Numbered from the stretch's first letter, positions 25,656 through 35,581 are shown. The stretch is DNA of 64,000 nucleotides from Kitasatospora terrestris (GCF_039542905.1 NZ_BAABIS010000001.1:8432001-8496000); one strand, 5' to 3'. The notes: a model not told the origin generated them from the letters alone. Numbers and translations: made by a program.

Positions 25656-27845
25656 ATGTTCTCTCCGCCCCGCAGACTGCTCGCCGCCACCGTCGCCGCG
25701 GCCCTCGCCGCGCTCGCCGCCGGGGTATCCACCCCGGCTTCCGCGGCACCTCCCCCCGGGCCCTACTCGGTGAGCGTCGGCTCGCCGGTGCAGGTCGGTC
25801 ACCCGACCGACACGCAGGCGTCGCCGTACATCGACAAGGACGGCACGTTCTACTTCCAGCAGTCGGCGGCGCTGTACGGCGCGACCGAGCACCGGCAGTG
25901 GGACTTCTACACCGGCACCGACTTCGACACCGCGACCAAGTCGGCGTCGCTGAGCGGCTACGTCAACCCGGCCAACTCCCAGGACCGCAACGACGACACC
26001 ACCTGGCGCTGCAACAACAGCCCGACCGGCCTGAGCGCCAGCTACGCCCCGGCCGGGTCCAGCTACTCCCAGCGCAACTACTGCGACCTGGCGGGCCTGT
26101 GGGTCGACCCGGACACCGGCGACTGGTACGGCCTGGTCCACAACGAGTTCACCCCGCAGCCCTTCGGCACCGACGGCCTGCACTACGACGCGATCGACTA
26201 CGCGGTCTCCACCGACCAGGGCAGGACCTGGACGATCAAGGACCACGTGATCACCTCGCCGTACAGCACCAAGCGCGGTGACACGGCGGCCTTCCCGAAC
26301 CAGACGTACTACTACGGCGACGGCGACCAGCGCCTGTTCGTGGACGCCGCCTCCGGCTACTTCTACGTCTTCTACGGCTCCCGGGTGGTCGACAAGGCGG
26401 GCGGCTGGAAGGCCTTCCACGAGCACGTCGCGCGCGCCCCGATCGCGAGCAAGATGGCGCCGAGCTCCTGGCAGAAGTGGTACAACGGCGCCTGGACCGA
26501 GGCGGGCGTCGGCGGGCGCGAGTCCAACATGGTCCCGGTGAACGGCTCCAGCACCACCGGCTACACCCCCACCAGCGGCGAGTACAAGCCCACCAACACC
26601 GGCACCACCGCCCAGCAGGTCGCGGCCGGCACCACCCCCGCCACCTCCCCGCTGTTCGTCATGGACGTCACCTTCAACGCCTACCTCGGCCTGTACGTCG
26701 GCCAGCCCCAGGGCGTCGACCAGAGCGGCAACGCCCCGCAGCAGTACTACGTCACCGACAACCTCGCCACCCAGAAGTGGTACCTCGCCGGCGACACCGG
26801 CAGCTACCACACCGCCTCCTGGTACCGCTGGTTCCTCGACGGCGCCAACCGGACCGGCTCCCAGATCGTCGGCAAGAACTTCCGCACCTACTGCTACTAC
26901 GGCTGCTCCAACAACTCCTCCAGCGAGTACGTGCCGGTCACCCTCACCTCCTCCTCCGCGCCGGCCGCCCCGTTCGACCTGACCAAGACCTACCGGATCG
27001 CGAACGGCAACGGCCGCGTCCTGGCCCAGGTCTCCGGTTCTTCCGCGACCACCTCCCAGACCTCCACCGACTCCGCGCTCGAAACCTGGACCTTCGCCTC
27101 CAACGGCGACGGCTCCTACCGGATCACCAACGCCTCCACCGGCCAGGCGCTCGGCGTCGACTCCACCACCAACACCGGCCGCGCCTGGGGCGCCAAACCC
27201 ACCGCCACCACGCCGGGCAACGCTGTCGGCCAGCAGTGGTTCGTCATCGCATCGGGCAGCACCTACCACCTGGTGAACCGTTACAGCGGGCTGGACCTGG
27301 CCCTCTCCGGGGAGACCGGACGGCTCACCGAGACCACACCCACCCGCACCTGGACCAACACCACCGGCAGCCAGGTCGGCTCGAACCGCACCGCCGCCGA
27401 ACAGACCCTCACGCTCACGGCGGTCGGCGCCGCACCCGACCTGACCGGCACCCACACCCTGACCGCCTCCGGCAAGGCGCTCGACGACCCCAACCACTCG
27501 ACCGCGCAGGGCACCCAACTCGTCACCTGGTCGCCCAACGGCGGCGCGAACCAGCGCTGGGTCTTCACCCGCCAGGCCGACGGCTCGTACCAGATCGTCA
27601 ACGGCGAGTCGAACCTCTGCATGGACGTCAGCGGCGGCTCCACCGCGGCCGGCACGGCCGTCATCCAGTGGGCCTGCACCGGCGGCGCCAACCAGCGCTG
27701 GACCGTCAGCGCCGTCTCCGGCGGCTACACGATCACCTCGCAGAGGAGCGGCCTGCTGCTGACCACCGCCTCCACCGCGGACGGCGCCCCGGTCACCCAG
27801 CAGGCGGATACCGGCTCGGCCCTGCAGCACTGGGCCACCGGCTGA
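25656..27845 (+). CDS. Secreted beta-propeller-like protein with two RICIN lectin domains
   Basis: A 729-residue exported protein. A signal peptide ends near Ala-Ser-Ala (28-30). Residues 35-440 are rich in Trp, Tyr and Asp, with repeated YIDKDGTFYF and LFVDAASGYFYVFYGS-like segments, as in five-bladed propeller glycosidases; I cannot name the GH family. Two ricin-B lectin modules follow (about 440-590 and 594-729), with QxW-type repeats such as NQRWVF and NQRWTV. ATG 25656 has GGAG seven bases upstream. It is divergent from the SIS gene and probably supplies sugars for the uptake locus. A strong terminator follows. Confidence 0.85.
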   Translation: MFSPPRRLLAATVAAALAALAAGVSTPASAAPPPGPYSVSVGSPVQVGHPTDTQASPYIDKDGTFYFQQSAALYGATEHRQWDFYTGTDFDTATKSASLSGYVNPANSQDRNDDTTWRCNNSPTGLSASYAPAGSSYSQRNYCDLAGLWVDPDTGDWYGLVHNEFTPQPFGTDGLHYDAIDYAVSTDQGRTWTIKDHVITSPYSTKRGDTAAFPNQTYYYGDGDQRLFVDAASGYFYVFYGSRVVDKAGGWKAFHEHVARAPIASKMAPSSWQKWYNGAWTEAGVGGRESNMVPVNGSSTTGYTPTSGEYKPTNTGTTAQQVAAGTTPATSPLFVMDVTFNAYLGLYVGQPQGVDQSGNAPQQYYVTDNLATQKWYLAGDTGSYHTASWYRWFLDGANRTGSQIVGKNFRTYCYYGCSNNSSSEYVPVTLTSSSAPAAPFDLTKTYRIANGNGRVLAQVSGSSATTSQTSTDSALETWTFASNGDGSYRITNASTGQALGVDSTTNTGRAWGAKPTATTPGNAVGQQWFVIASGSTYHLVNRYSGLDLALSGETGRLTETTPTRTWTNTTGSQVGSNRTAAEQTLTLTAVGAAPDLTGTHTLTASGKALDDPNHSTAQGTQLVTWSPNGGANQRWVFTRQADGSYQIVNGESNLCMDVSGGSTAAGTAVIQWACTGGANQRWTVSAVSGGYTITSQRSGLLLTTASTADGAPVTQQADTGSALQHWATG

Positions 27846-27872
27846 CCTTCCGGCCGTCGTCCCGCTCCCGTC

Positions 27873-27915
27873 GAAGGCCCGGCGGGGAAGTCGCAAGCTT
27901 CCCCGCCGGGCCTTC
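27873..27915 (+). terminator. Strong stem-loop terminator
   Basis: A perfect 18-bp stem starting GAAGGCCCGGCGGGG, with a 7-base loop TCGCAAG, located 28 bp after the RICIN gene stop. There is no U-run, but the stem is exceptionally stable. Confidence 0.85.
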
Positions 27916-27955
27916 GGCCGTCTGACATCAACGGGCGCTACGTGCTCATTTCTGC

Positions 27956-27984
27956 TTGAAGTCGATTGGATTTGAGCATATTCT
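27956..27984 (+). promoter_or_regulatory. Sigma-70-type promoter TTGAAG-N17-TATTCT
   Basis: TTGAAG at 27956-27961 and TATTCT at 27979-27984 with 17-bp spacing, in an AT-rich island 68 bp before the GTG at 28052. It fits HrdB-type consensus well. It should drive the unknown gene at 28052. Confidence 0.6.
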
Positions 27985-28051
27985 GGCAACAGGCGGGTCA
28001 ATCGACCTTCGCGCCGGGAGGGGACCACGCTCCGGACCAAGGAGGACTCCC

Positions 28052-28597
28052 GTGTATGCCCGTAGCCTCACCGAAGAGTTCGCAACCGGCTTCGCCATCC
28101 ACCTGATGTACCTCCCCGACGACCCGTACGGCGTCCAGGTGGTCACGGTCGGGCAGGACGTCGACGTCGTCCGGGTCCGCCGCGAGCGGGCCGAGCGGGT
28201 CATCGGCTTCCTCGGCGACGACCTCGACGGGATCATCGAGGACATCGCGCACTTCTACTGGCTGGTGCCCGCCGGAACCGCCTGCCTGCAACCGGCGGAG
28301 CCGGCCGACGAGGACGTCGAGATGCTCGGCCCCCGCTGGTCGGTCACCATTCCGGGCAGCCGCTACCAGGGGCGGCGCCGCTGGTACGGCGACTACGGGA
28401 CGCTCGCCGACCCGGGTCTGCTGTGCAAGGCGCTCGCCGCCACCAGGGACACCCGGGCCGTCCTGCGGCGCGTCCCGGAAGCCGGCGGACCCACCGGCGA
28501 GCGGCAGCCCTCCCGGATGCCCCGGCGCCGGCCCCAGGACTGCCTCGAAGCACCCGACGCTGTGAAGAGCCTCTCGCCGCTCGGTGCCTGGCTGTGA
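28052..28597 (+). CDS. Hypothetical protein
   Basis: A 181-residue soluble protein. The first half is compact and acidic (YARSLTEEFATGFAIHLMYL, VTVGQDVDVVRVRRERAERV); the last 50 residues are Arg/Pro-rich. GTG 28052 is chosen over the in-frame upstream start at 27956 because AAGGAGG lies six bases upstream and the longer frame begins inside the promoter. It is convergent with the DeoR gene. I recognise no family. Confidence 0.7.
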   Translation: MYARSLTEEFATGFAIHLMYLPDDPYGVQVVTVGQDVDVVRVRRERAERVIGFLGDDLDGIIEDIAHFYWLVPAGTACLQPAEPADEDVEMLGPRWSVTIPGSRYQGRRRWYGDYGTLADPGLLCKALAATRDTRAVLRRVPEAGGPTGERQPSRMPRRRPQDCLEAPDAVKSLSPLGAWL

Positions 28598-28628
28598 GTC
28601 GGATGTCCGCCCGGAACGACCGGCCGTC

Positions 28629-29414
28629 TCAGACGCAGATGACGTCCACGCCCTCGGCGGCGAACCCGTCGGCGAGCTCGTCCGAGAGGTCCGTGTCCGT
28701 GATCAGCGCCCAGATGTCCTCGACGGCACAGATCTGGGCGAAGGCCTGCTGCCCGACCTTGGTCGAATCCGCCACCACGATCACCTTGTCCGCCCGCTCG
28801 GCGAGGACGCGGTTGACCCGCGCCTCGTCCTCGTCGAAGGCCGACGCGCCGTGCACCGGGTCGACCGCGTTCACGCCCAGGATCGCGAAGTCCATGGAGA
28901 TCTCGCCCAGGACGATCGGCGCCAACGGACCCGTCACCTCGAACGAGCTCTCCCGGACGACCCCGCCGGTCACCACGGTCTTCACGTGGGGCCGGACCGC
29001 CAGCTCGCTCGCGATGTTGACGGCGTTGGTGACGACGGTCAGACCGGTGCCGCTCGGATGCTCCGCCAGGTCCGCCCGGACCGCCAGCTCCCGCGCCACC
29101 TCGGACGTCGTCGTCCCGCCGTTCAGCGCCACCACCGCGCCGGGCGGCACGAGCTGCGCCGTGGCCTCCGCGATCCGGTGCTTCTCGTCCGCCCGGCGAC
29201 CCGTCCGGTAGCGCAGCGGCAGGTCGTAGGTGACGCTCCCGAGCACCGCACCGCCACGGGTCCGCGTCACCAACTGCTGCCGCGCGAGCTCGTCCAGGTC
29301 GCGGCGGACGGTCGCCGTCGAGACGCCCAGCAGCTCGGCGGCCTCACCGACCTCGACGGTGCCCCGCTCGCCCAGCACCCCGAGCAGTCGGGTCCACCGC
29401 TCACGCGCGCCCAT
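28629..29414 (-). CDS. DeoR/GlpR-family sugar-phosphate-responsive regulator
   Basis: A 261-residue regulator. The N-terminal winged HTH (1-60) contains LLGVSTATVRRDLDELARQQ and TRTRGGAV, typical of DeoR. The C-terminal DeoRC sensor has VVALNGGTTTSEVARELA and a late VIVVADSTKVGQ, the sugar-phosphate binding elements. ATG 29414 follows GGAGGAG. Its closeness to the SIS isomerase and sugar transporter suggests that it controls them, with a sugar phosphate as inducer; no shared operator could be proven by eye. Confidence 0.9.
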   Translation of the reverse strand: MGARERWTRLLGVLGERGTVEVGEAAELLGVSTATVRRDLDELARQQLVTRTRGGAVLGSVTYDLPLRYRTGRRADEKHRIAEATAQLVPPGAVVALNGGTTTSEVARELAVRADLAEHPSGTGLTVVTNAVNIASELAVRPHVKTVVTGGVVRESSFEVTGPLAPIVLGEISMDFAILGVNAVDPVHGASAFDEDEARVNRVLAERADKVIVVADSTKVGQQAFAQICAVEDIWALITDTDLSDELADGFAAEGVDVICV

Positions 29415-29585
29415 GGTCACTCCTCCGTCGTCACTGGCCAAGCCTAGGCTCGCCCGCCGGCGAAACAGCGGAAGCACTGCCGCAGGGTCCGCACGATCGA
29501 CGCACGCGACCGAACCCACCCGCCGGCGCCGCTGCCCAGGACCGCGGGCCAGCGCCGACGCCGGTCGAGGTGCTACAAAGCCCAG

Positions 29586-30233
29586 GTGAACGATCAGCCC
29601 ACGTCCCCGACCCTGCGCGTCTTCGTCGCACTCGCCCCGCCCGACGAGGCGAAGGACGAACTGGCCCGGGCACTGAGCCCCGCGTACACCGACCACCCGC
29701 GGCTGCGCTGGAACCGCATCGAGGACTGGCACATCACCCTGGCCTTCCTCGGCGAACTGCCCGCCGCGGCCGTGCCGCCGCTGCGGGCCGCGCTGGCCGA
29801 GCGCACGGGCTCGTACCCCGCACTGCGGCTGCGCCTGCACGGCGGCGGCCACTTCGACGAGCGACTGCTCTGGAGCGGCATCGACGGCGACCTGGAGGGA
29901 CTGCACCTGCTCGCCGCCGATGTCCGGAAGCTGGCCAGGGACTGCGGGATCGAGTTCCGGGAACGCCCGCTGCGCCCGCACCTGACCCTGGCGCGGGCCC
30001 GCCGCGACGACACCACCGGCGTGCCGCGGGCCGCCGCCGGGCTCGCGGCCTTCGCGGGCCGCCCGTGGCACACCGAGCGGCTCCACCTGGTGGGCAGCAA
30101 CATCGGCCGCGGCCCCGGAACGATCCGCTACCGCGACATCGAGTCCTGGCCGCTCGGCGCCGCCGCCGCCCGGACCGGCCCGGTTGTCGGTGGCGGGTGC
30201 GAGCCTGGGGCGCACACCAACGTGGAGGCATGA
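29586..30233 (+). CDS. thpR: RNA 2',3'-cyclic phosphodiesterase (2'-5' RNA ligase family)
   Basis: A 215-residue 2H phosphoesterase. Both catalytic HxTx motifs are present: HITL with His49 and HLTL with His132, each after a basic residue. Such proteins open 2',3'-cyclic phosphates on RNA or ligate tRNA halves. The last 25 residues are Gly/Ala-rich and probably unstructured. GTG 29586 is a weak start with no clear ribosome site. The stop overlaps the start region of the peptidase E gene, so the two are coupled. Confidence 0.87.
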   Translation: MNDQPTSPTLRVFVALAPPDEAKDELARALSPAYTDHPRLRWNRIEDWHITLAFLGELPAAAVPPLRAALAERTGSYPALRLRLHGGGHFDERLLWSGIDGDLEGLHLLAADVRKLARDCGIEFRERPLRPHLTLARARRDDTTGVPRAAAGLAAFAGRPWHTERLHLVGSNIGRGPGTIRYRDIESWPLGAAAARTGPVVGGGCEPGAHTNVEA

Positions 30234-30884
30234 TGAAGCTTCTTCTCACGTCCGCGGGCGTCACCAACGCGAGCATCCGCTCCGCGCTGGTCGACCTGCT
30301 GGGCAAGCCGATCGAGGAGTCGGACGCCCTGTGCATCCCCACCGCCGGGTACGGGCACCCGATGGGGAGCCCCGCGGGGGCGTGGCGGTTCATCACCGGC
30401 CGGTCCTCGACCCCGATGTGCGAGCTGGGGTGGCGGTCGATGGGCGTCCTGGAGCTGACGGCGCTGCCCAGCATCGGCGCGGAGCGGTGGATCCCCTGGG
30501 TGCGGGAGGCGGACGTCCTGCTGGTGAACGGAGGCGACGCGACGTACCTGGCCCACTGGATGCGCGAGTCGGGGCTGGCGGACCTGCTGCCCTCCCTGCC
30601 CGACAAGGTCTGGCTCGGGCTGAGCGCCGGAAGCATGGTGATGACGCCCCGCATCGGGGCGGACTTCGTGGAGTGGGAGCCGCCCGGCGGCGGCGACCGC
30701 ACGCTGGGCGTCGTCGACTTCTCGATCTTCCCGCACCTGGACCACCTGGCCCTGCCGGAGAACACCCTGGCCGACGCCCAGCGCTGGGCCACCGACCTGG
30801 GAAACCCGGCCTACGCGATCGACGACGACACCGCGATCAAGGTGACCGACGGCGCCGTCGACGTCGTCTCCGAAGGGCACTGGG

Positions 30885-30901
<17 letters not shown>
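30233..30901 (+). CDS. Peptidase E-like serine peptidase (S51)
   Basis: A 222-residue cytosolic protein of the peptidase E/cyanophycinase group. The nucleophile elbow is LGLSAGSM with Ser131, preceded by VNGGDATYLAHWM (98-110), which forms part of the oxyanion hole; the His is probably in FPHLDH. The ATGATG start overlaps the TGA of the upstream gene; the second ATG gives better spacing from GGAGG. Peptidase E cleaves Asp-X dipeptides, but related proteins have other targets. The stop overlaps the convergent gene by 17 bp. Confidence 0.85.
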
Positions 30902-31685
<784 letters not shown>

Positions 31686-31804
31686 GGCGGCATTGTCGGT
31701 CGCCCCGGGTGCCGCCCGGCTGATCCACGGCCGCACATGCCCCCGGACGGGCGATCGCGCGCCGGTGCAGAAAACGGATGGACACTGATGGAACACTGGT
31801 GATC

Positions 31805-32002
31805 ATGACCGTCGACCGGCGCCCGCTGTGGCAGCCCTTCTCCGAGTCCGCCACCGACCAGCCGTCCCGGGCGGACCACGCGTCGCTGCCCCACGCGGGG
31901 CGCTCGCTGTTCCAGGAACCGGCTGCCGCGGATCCCGCGCAGCTCGCCGCAGCGGCACCCGTACCGCTGGGATCCGGAGGGCTCACCTTCACCGCGGCCT
32001 GA
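31805..32002 (+). CDS. Small hypothetical protein
   Basis: A 65-residue frame, MTVDRRPLWQPFSESATD to the end GGLTFTAA. Codon third positions are mostly G or C, which supports coding, but no ribosome site is clear. It lies between two secreted-protein genes. No family is recognised. Confidence 0.4.
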   Translation: MTVDRRPLWQPFSESATDQPSRADHASLPHAGRSLFQEPAAADPAQLAAAAPVPLGSGGLTFTAA

Positions 32003-32102
32003 TGGACCCGCGCTCACCTGTACGGCGGGCCCCGCCGCGCCCGCGACGGCATCGAGGCACACGGTGTGAGTGACGGAACCCGTGCTCACGAAGGGCCGCG
32101 TG

Positions 32103-32924
32103 ATGCCCCTCCTCCTGCCCCTGATGTCCGCAGCCGTAGCGCTGTGCTCGCTCCTGGACGGGGCGTCGCCGGCACCGCCCGTGCTGCTGGACCGCTTCGA
32201 GTACCTCGCCGCAGGCCCGGGCAGGACCTGGAGCACGGACTCGGTGGCGTACGCCTGCCTGCCGACCAACCCCGGCAACTGGAAGCTCGACCACCTCTCG
32301 CCCGACGCTCTGGCCACGGACTCGGGCCACCTCACCGTTACGGCCACCCCCCGCTCCGACGGGAGCTGGTCGACAGGCCTGCTGACCACCGACAACACCT
32401 GCGACAACGGTGGCAACAAGGCCGCGGTGACCACCGGGGACGTCCTGCTCGCCCACGTCCGCCTCCCGGACTCCGGCAGCGGAGCCTGGCCGGCCGTCTG
32501 GACCTGGCGCGACGACGGCAACGAGGTCGACGTCTTCGAATGGCACGAGGACCACCCCGACACCCTCGAGTTCGTCAACCACGTCCGCTTCTCCGTCCAC
32601 TACCACCGCGCCCCCGCCGTCGCCCCGGGCCACTGGATCTACATCGGCGCCCACTTCGGCGAGCGGAGCGTCACCTGGTACGCCGGCGACTCACCCGACC
32701 GGATCCCGGCGGTCCACAGCGACGGCACCGGCGTCGGACCCGGCTTCCGGGCCCACCCGGTGGTCAGCCTCTCGGTGAGCAACGGCCACTGGCACCCCCG
32801 GCCCACCGACGCCACGCCGATCGTCCTCGGCGTCGACTGCGTGACCATCCAGCGCCCCCAGGCCGGCCCCGCCGCCGCGGCCCCGGACGCCGTCAGCGGC
32901 ACGGCCTGCCGCTCCCCGCGCTGA
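32103..32924 (+). CDS. Secreted GH16-like glycosidase paralogue B
   Basis: A 273-residue protein. A hydrophobic leader (MPLLLPLMSAAVALCSLL) looks like a signal peptide. The jelly-roll core carries NPGNWKLDHL, GAWPAVWTW and NEVDVFEWHED, with the GH16 acid/base set Glu141, Asp143, Glu146. It is much closer to the copy at 36627 than to the one at 16699. ATG 32103 is preferred for GAAGGG seven bases upstream; earlier GTG codons at 32070 and 32100 are possible. The substrate is unknown. Confidence 0.78.
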   Translation: MPLLLPLMSAAVALCSLLDGASPAPPVLLDRFEYLAAGPGRTWSTDSVAYACLPTNPGNWKLDHLSPDALATDSGHLTVTATPRSDGSWSTGLLTTDNTCDNGGNKAAVTTGDVLLAHVRLPDSGSGAWPAVWTWRDDGNEVDVFEWHEDHPDTLEFVNHVRFSVHYHRAPAVAPGHWIYIGAHFGERSVTWYAGDSPDRIPAVHSDGTGVGPGFRAHPVVSLSVSNGHWHPRPTDATPIVLGVDCVTIQRPQAGPAAAAPDAVSGTACRSPR

Positions 32925-32989
32925 GGCCCGTCCCGCCGACGGTCGAGCCGCCCGATCCGCCGCCGGGGGTCGGAAGGGAGCGGGCGGGG

Positions 32990-33361
32990 TCAGGCCTCGC
33001 CGGAGAAGCGTTCCCAGGCGGACTGGCGGGAGACGCCGAGCGCCTCGCCGATCCGTGCCCAGGTGACGCCGCGTCGGCGCAGCTCCGCGACCCAGGTGCG
33101 CAGGTCGGCGTCCAGCTGCTGGGCGAGGGCCGCGACCCGGGGCAGGCGCTCCAGCAGCTCGGGGTCGGTGAGCTCGCTCCGGATCGGCATCCGCAGCTCG
33201 ACCGGGCCCGGCCGGTACTCGGCCACGATCGAGGCGGCGAGGTCCACGCATTCGGTGCAGATGTTCACGCCCGGCCCGGCGACCAGCTTGGTCACCTCCG
33301 CCTCGAGCTTGGCGCAGAACGAGCACGCCCGGCCGTCGCGCTCCGTCGTCCCACCGGCCAC
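32990..33361 (-). CDS. ClpX-type C4 zinc finger protein with C-terminal HTH
   Basis: A 123-residue protein. Residues 10-45 form a ClpX-like C4 zinc finger with Cys13-x2-Cys16 and Cys35-x2-Cys38. The end is a helix-turn-helix, VTWARIGEALGVSRQSAWERF. The ATPase of ClpX is absent, so this is a small DNA-binding adaptor or regulator, not a chaperone. GTG 33361 is the start. Two identical palindromes lie 31-78 bp upstream, so autoregulation is likely. It lies downstream of the PAS-SpoIIE gene on the same strand. Confidence 0.82.
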   Translation of the reverse strand: MAGGTTERDGRACSFCAKLEAEVTKLVAGPGVNICTECVDLAASIVAEYRPGPVELRMPIRSELTDPELLERLPRVAALAQQLDADLRTWVAELRRRGVTWARIGEALGVSRQSAWERFSGEA

Positions 33362-33391
33362 GGTGACCCCGCCTCCGTCGGCGGCCTGCCT

Positions 33392-33439
33392 GTCAGGCCG
33401 ATCCTGACGGCAGGGTAGGGTCGTCAGGGCACTCCTGAC
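33392..33439. promoter_or_regulatory. Tandem operator pair GTCAGG-N5-CCTGAC (two copies)
   Basis: Two identical-armed 17-bp palindromes at 33392-33408 and 33423-33439, with starts 31 bp apart, about three helical turns. Both lie in the short gap between the PAS-SpoIIE stop and the zinc-finger/HTH start. I did not find the same pair elsewhere in the window. Binding by the adjacent HTH protein is inference. Confidence 0.72.
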
Positions 33440-33457
33440 AAGCGTGCGCCGGTGCCG

Positions 33458-34678
33458 TCAGAGGCAGACGATCACGAGCGCGGTGTCGTCCGTGGCGCCC
33501 TCGGCCGGCAGCAGGTCGCCGAGGACCGCGTCGGCGAGCTCGCCCGGGCCGGGGAGGCCGTGGTGGCGGCGGACGGAGGCGACCAGGCGGTCCAGCCCGG
33601 TGTCGATGTCCTCGCCGCGGCGTTCCACCAGGCCGTCCGTGTACAGGACGAGGAGGTCGCCCGGCGCGAACGGGACGGCGGCCTGCGGCCGGGGGGTGGG
33701 TTCGGGGTGGGCGTCCAACGGGGGATCGGTGGCGCCGTCGAGCAGCTCCGCCACCGCCCCCGTGTGCAGGAGGACGGGCGGGAGGTGCCCGGCGCTGGAG
33801 TAGCTGATCGTGCGCCGGTCCCAGTCGATGAAGCAGGTCACGGCGGTGGTCGATTCGGCGCCGTCCAGGAAGTGGGCGTAGCGGCCGAGCGCGTCGAGTG
33901 CCTGCGCGGGGCCCGCGGCCACCAGCGAGGCGGCGGACAGGGCGCTGCGCAGCTGGCCCATGACGACGGCCGCCGCCAGGCCGTGTCCGACGACGTCGCC
34001 GACGGTGACGGCGATCCGGTCGCCGCCCAGCAGCGGCTCCAGGTCGTACCAGTCCCCGCACACGTTCAGCGCGGCGGTGGCCGGCTGGTAGCGCACCGCC
34101 GTGCGGTGGCGGCGGATCGGCCGGGCCGGGGGCAGCATGGCCTCCTGGAGGGCGAGGGCGACCTCGCGTTCGCGGGCGTGGGCCAGGCGCAGGCGCTGGT
34201 TGACCTCCTCCAGCTCGCGCAGCCGGCTGTACAGCTCGGCCTCCACCCGCAGGCCGGCGCCGCGCCCGTCGGCCGCTCGGATCAGCTCGGTGACCTCCTC
34301 CACCCGGTGGATCACCAGCACCACCCGCCCGTCGGGTCCGAAGACGGGGGCGTTGACCGGGCTCCAGTACCGCTCCTCCCACCGGCCGGGCACGGTCTCG
34401 ACGTCGTAGCGCTGGACGGGCATGACGTCGCTCGCCTCGCCGTCCAGGACCCGGCGCAGCGACGCCTCCAGGTTCCGCATGCCGGCGGTCTCCGGGTCGT
34501 GCGGCTGGCCGGGGAAGGCGTCGAACAGGTGCCGGCCGACCACCTGCTCCCGGGTCCGTCCGGCCTGCCGCAGGAACGCCTCGTTGGCGTCGGCGAACAC
34601 CAGCTGGGGGGTGAGCAGCCCGATCGCGCCGGGCAGCGACCGGAACACCGCCGCGTAGTCGACACCCGCTTCGGCCAT
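33458..34678 (-). CDS. PAS-SpoIIE family protein phosphatase
   Basis: A 406-residue soluble PP2C phosphatase. A PAS domain covers residues 1-135 (VFRSLPGAIGLLTPQLVFAD and WSPVNAPVFGPDGRVVLVIH), followed by a helical linker and a SpoIIE domain from about 190 with CGDWYD, GDVVGHGLAAAVVMGQLRSA and LYTDGLVERR. The first metal motif has Cys-Gly in place of Gly-Gly. There is no ATPase domain. ATG 34678 has GGAGAGG upstream. It probably dephosphorylates an anti-anti-sigma factor in response to the PAS input. Confidence 0.9.
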   Translation of the reverse strand: MAEAGVDYAAVFRSLPGAIGLLTPQLVFADANEAFLRQAGRTREQVVGRHLFDAFPGQPHDPETAGMRNLEASLRRVLDGEASDVMPVQRYDVETVPGRWEERYWSPVNAPVFGPDGRVVLVIHRVEEVTELIRAADGRGAGLRVEAELYSRLRELEEVNQRLRLAHAREREVALALQEAMLPPARPIRRHRTAVRYQPATAALNVCGDWYDLEPLLGGDRIAVTVGDVVGHGLAAAVVMGQLRSALSAASLVAAGPAQALDALGRYAHFLDGAESTTAVTCFIDWDRRTISYSSAGHLPPVLLHTGAVAELLDGATDPPLDAHPEPTPRPQAAVPFAPGDLLVLYTDGLVERRGEDIDTGLDRLVASVRRHHGLPGPGELADAVLGDLLPAEGATDDTALVIVCL

Positions 34679-34799
34679 CCGCCTCTCCGCCCTGTCGGTG
34701 CCCCCTGGGACCAGGATAGGAGCGACCTGTGCCGCAGGTGCGCAGGTCAGGGCCGTGGCTCGGCCGTCCGGCCGGTGGCCCCGCCGTCCGGCCCGCAGG

Positions 34800-35537
34800 T
34801 CAGCGCGGGCTGAGGAGGCAGAACTCGTTGCCCTCGGTGTCGGCCAGGACCGTCCAGGAGATCGCCGAGGGGTCGATGCCGGTGTCGGTGGCGCCCAGGG
34901 CGCGCAGCCTGGCCTCCTCCGCCGCCGGGTCGTCACCCTTGTAGGGGCTGATGTCGAGGTGGACCCGGTTCCAGCCGCTCTTGGTGTCGGGGGAGCGGTG
35001 GAACTCCAGGTACGGGCCGACGCCCTGGGCGGAACGCATGACCGCGTGGTCGTCGTCGACCTCGTACAGCTTCCAGTCGATCGCGCCGCCCCAGAACCGG
35101 GCCATCTCCCGCGGGTCGGCGCAGTCGACGACCACCGCGGCGATCGGCCCGGTGTCCATGTTGAGCGGGTGGGGGTCCAGGACGCAGAACTCGTTGCCCT
35201 CCGGGTCGGCCATGACCGTCCACGGCACGTCGCCCTGGCCCACGTCGGCGACCGTCGCGCCGAGCCCCTTCAACCGGGCGACCAGCTCCGCCTGGTGCTC
35301 GGCCGAGGTGGATGCGAGGTCGAGGTGGACCCGGTTCTTGCCGGTCTTGGGTTCCTGGCCGGCGACGATGTCGACGCAGACCGCCGCGGGGTCGGGGTAG
35401 CTGAAGCCCACGGGTTCGAGGTTGGTCACGCCGGGCGCCTCGCTGTCGATGCCCCAGCCGAGCGCCTCCGCCCAGAACCGGCCGAGCGCCGCGTCGTCCT
35501 TGGCCTTCATGTTGATCTGTACAAGTCGCGTTGCCAT
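34800..35537 (-). CDS. Tandem VOC (glyoxalase/bleomycin resistance-like) protein
   Basis: A 245-residue protein made of two VOC modules (about 1-125 and 130-245). Each ends with the same pattern: WTVMADPEGNEFCVL and WTVLADTEGNEFCLL. Each also has a NRVHLDLA/NRVHLDIS metal-region strand. Such pairs bind metal and small ligands, and can be dioxygenases, glyoxalases or resistance proteins. ATG 35537 fits family starts; ATG 35549 is possible. No neighbour suggests a substrate. Confidence 0.88.
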   Translation of the reverse strand: MATRLVQINMKAKDDAALGRFWAEALGWGIDSEAPGVTNLEPVGFSYPDPAAVCVDIVAGQEPKTGKNRVHLDLASTSAEHQAELVARLKGLGATVADVGQGDVPWTVMADPEGNEFCVLDPHPLNMDTGPIAAVVVDCADPREMARFWGGAIDWKLYEVDDDHAVMRSAQGVGPYLEFHRSPDTKSGWNRVHLDISPYKGDDPAAEEARLRALGATDTGIDPSAISWTVLADTEGNEFCLLSPR

Positions 35538-35581
35538 GGCGATGATCATAAGAGGTGACGCGTCGTCCGCGTGCTGTCCGT

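Noticed and set aside
27943..27977. GCTCA/TGAGC inverted repeat around the promoter at 27956
   Set aside because: Only 5-bp arms with a 25-bp spacer; likely by chance.
24624..28040. 1138-codon minus-strand frame spanning the RICIN gene
   Set aside because: Only the part below 25523 is the SIS gene; the upstream part is antisense to a well-supported secreted protein.
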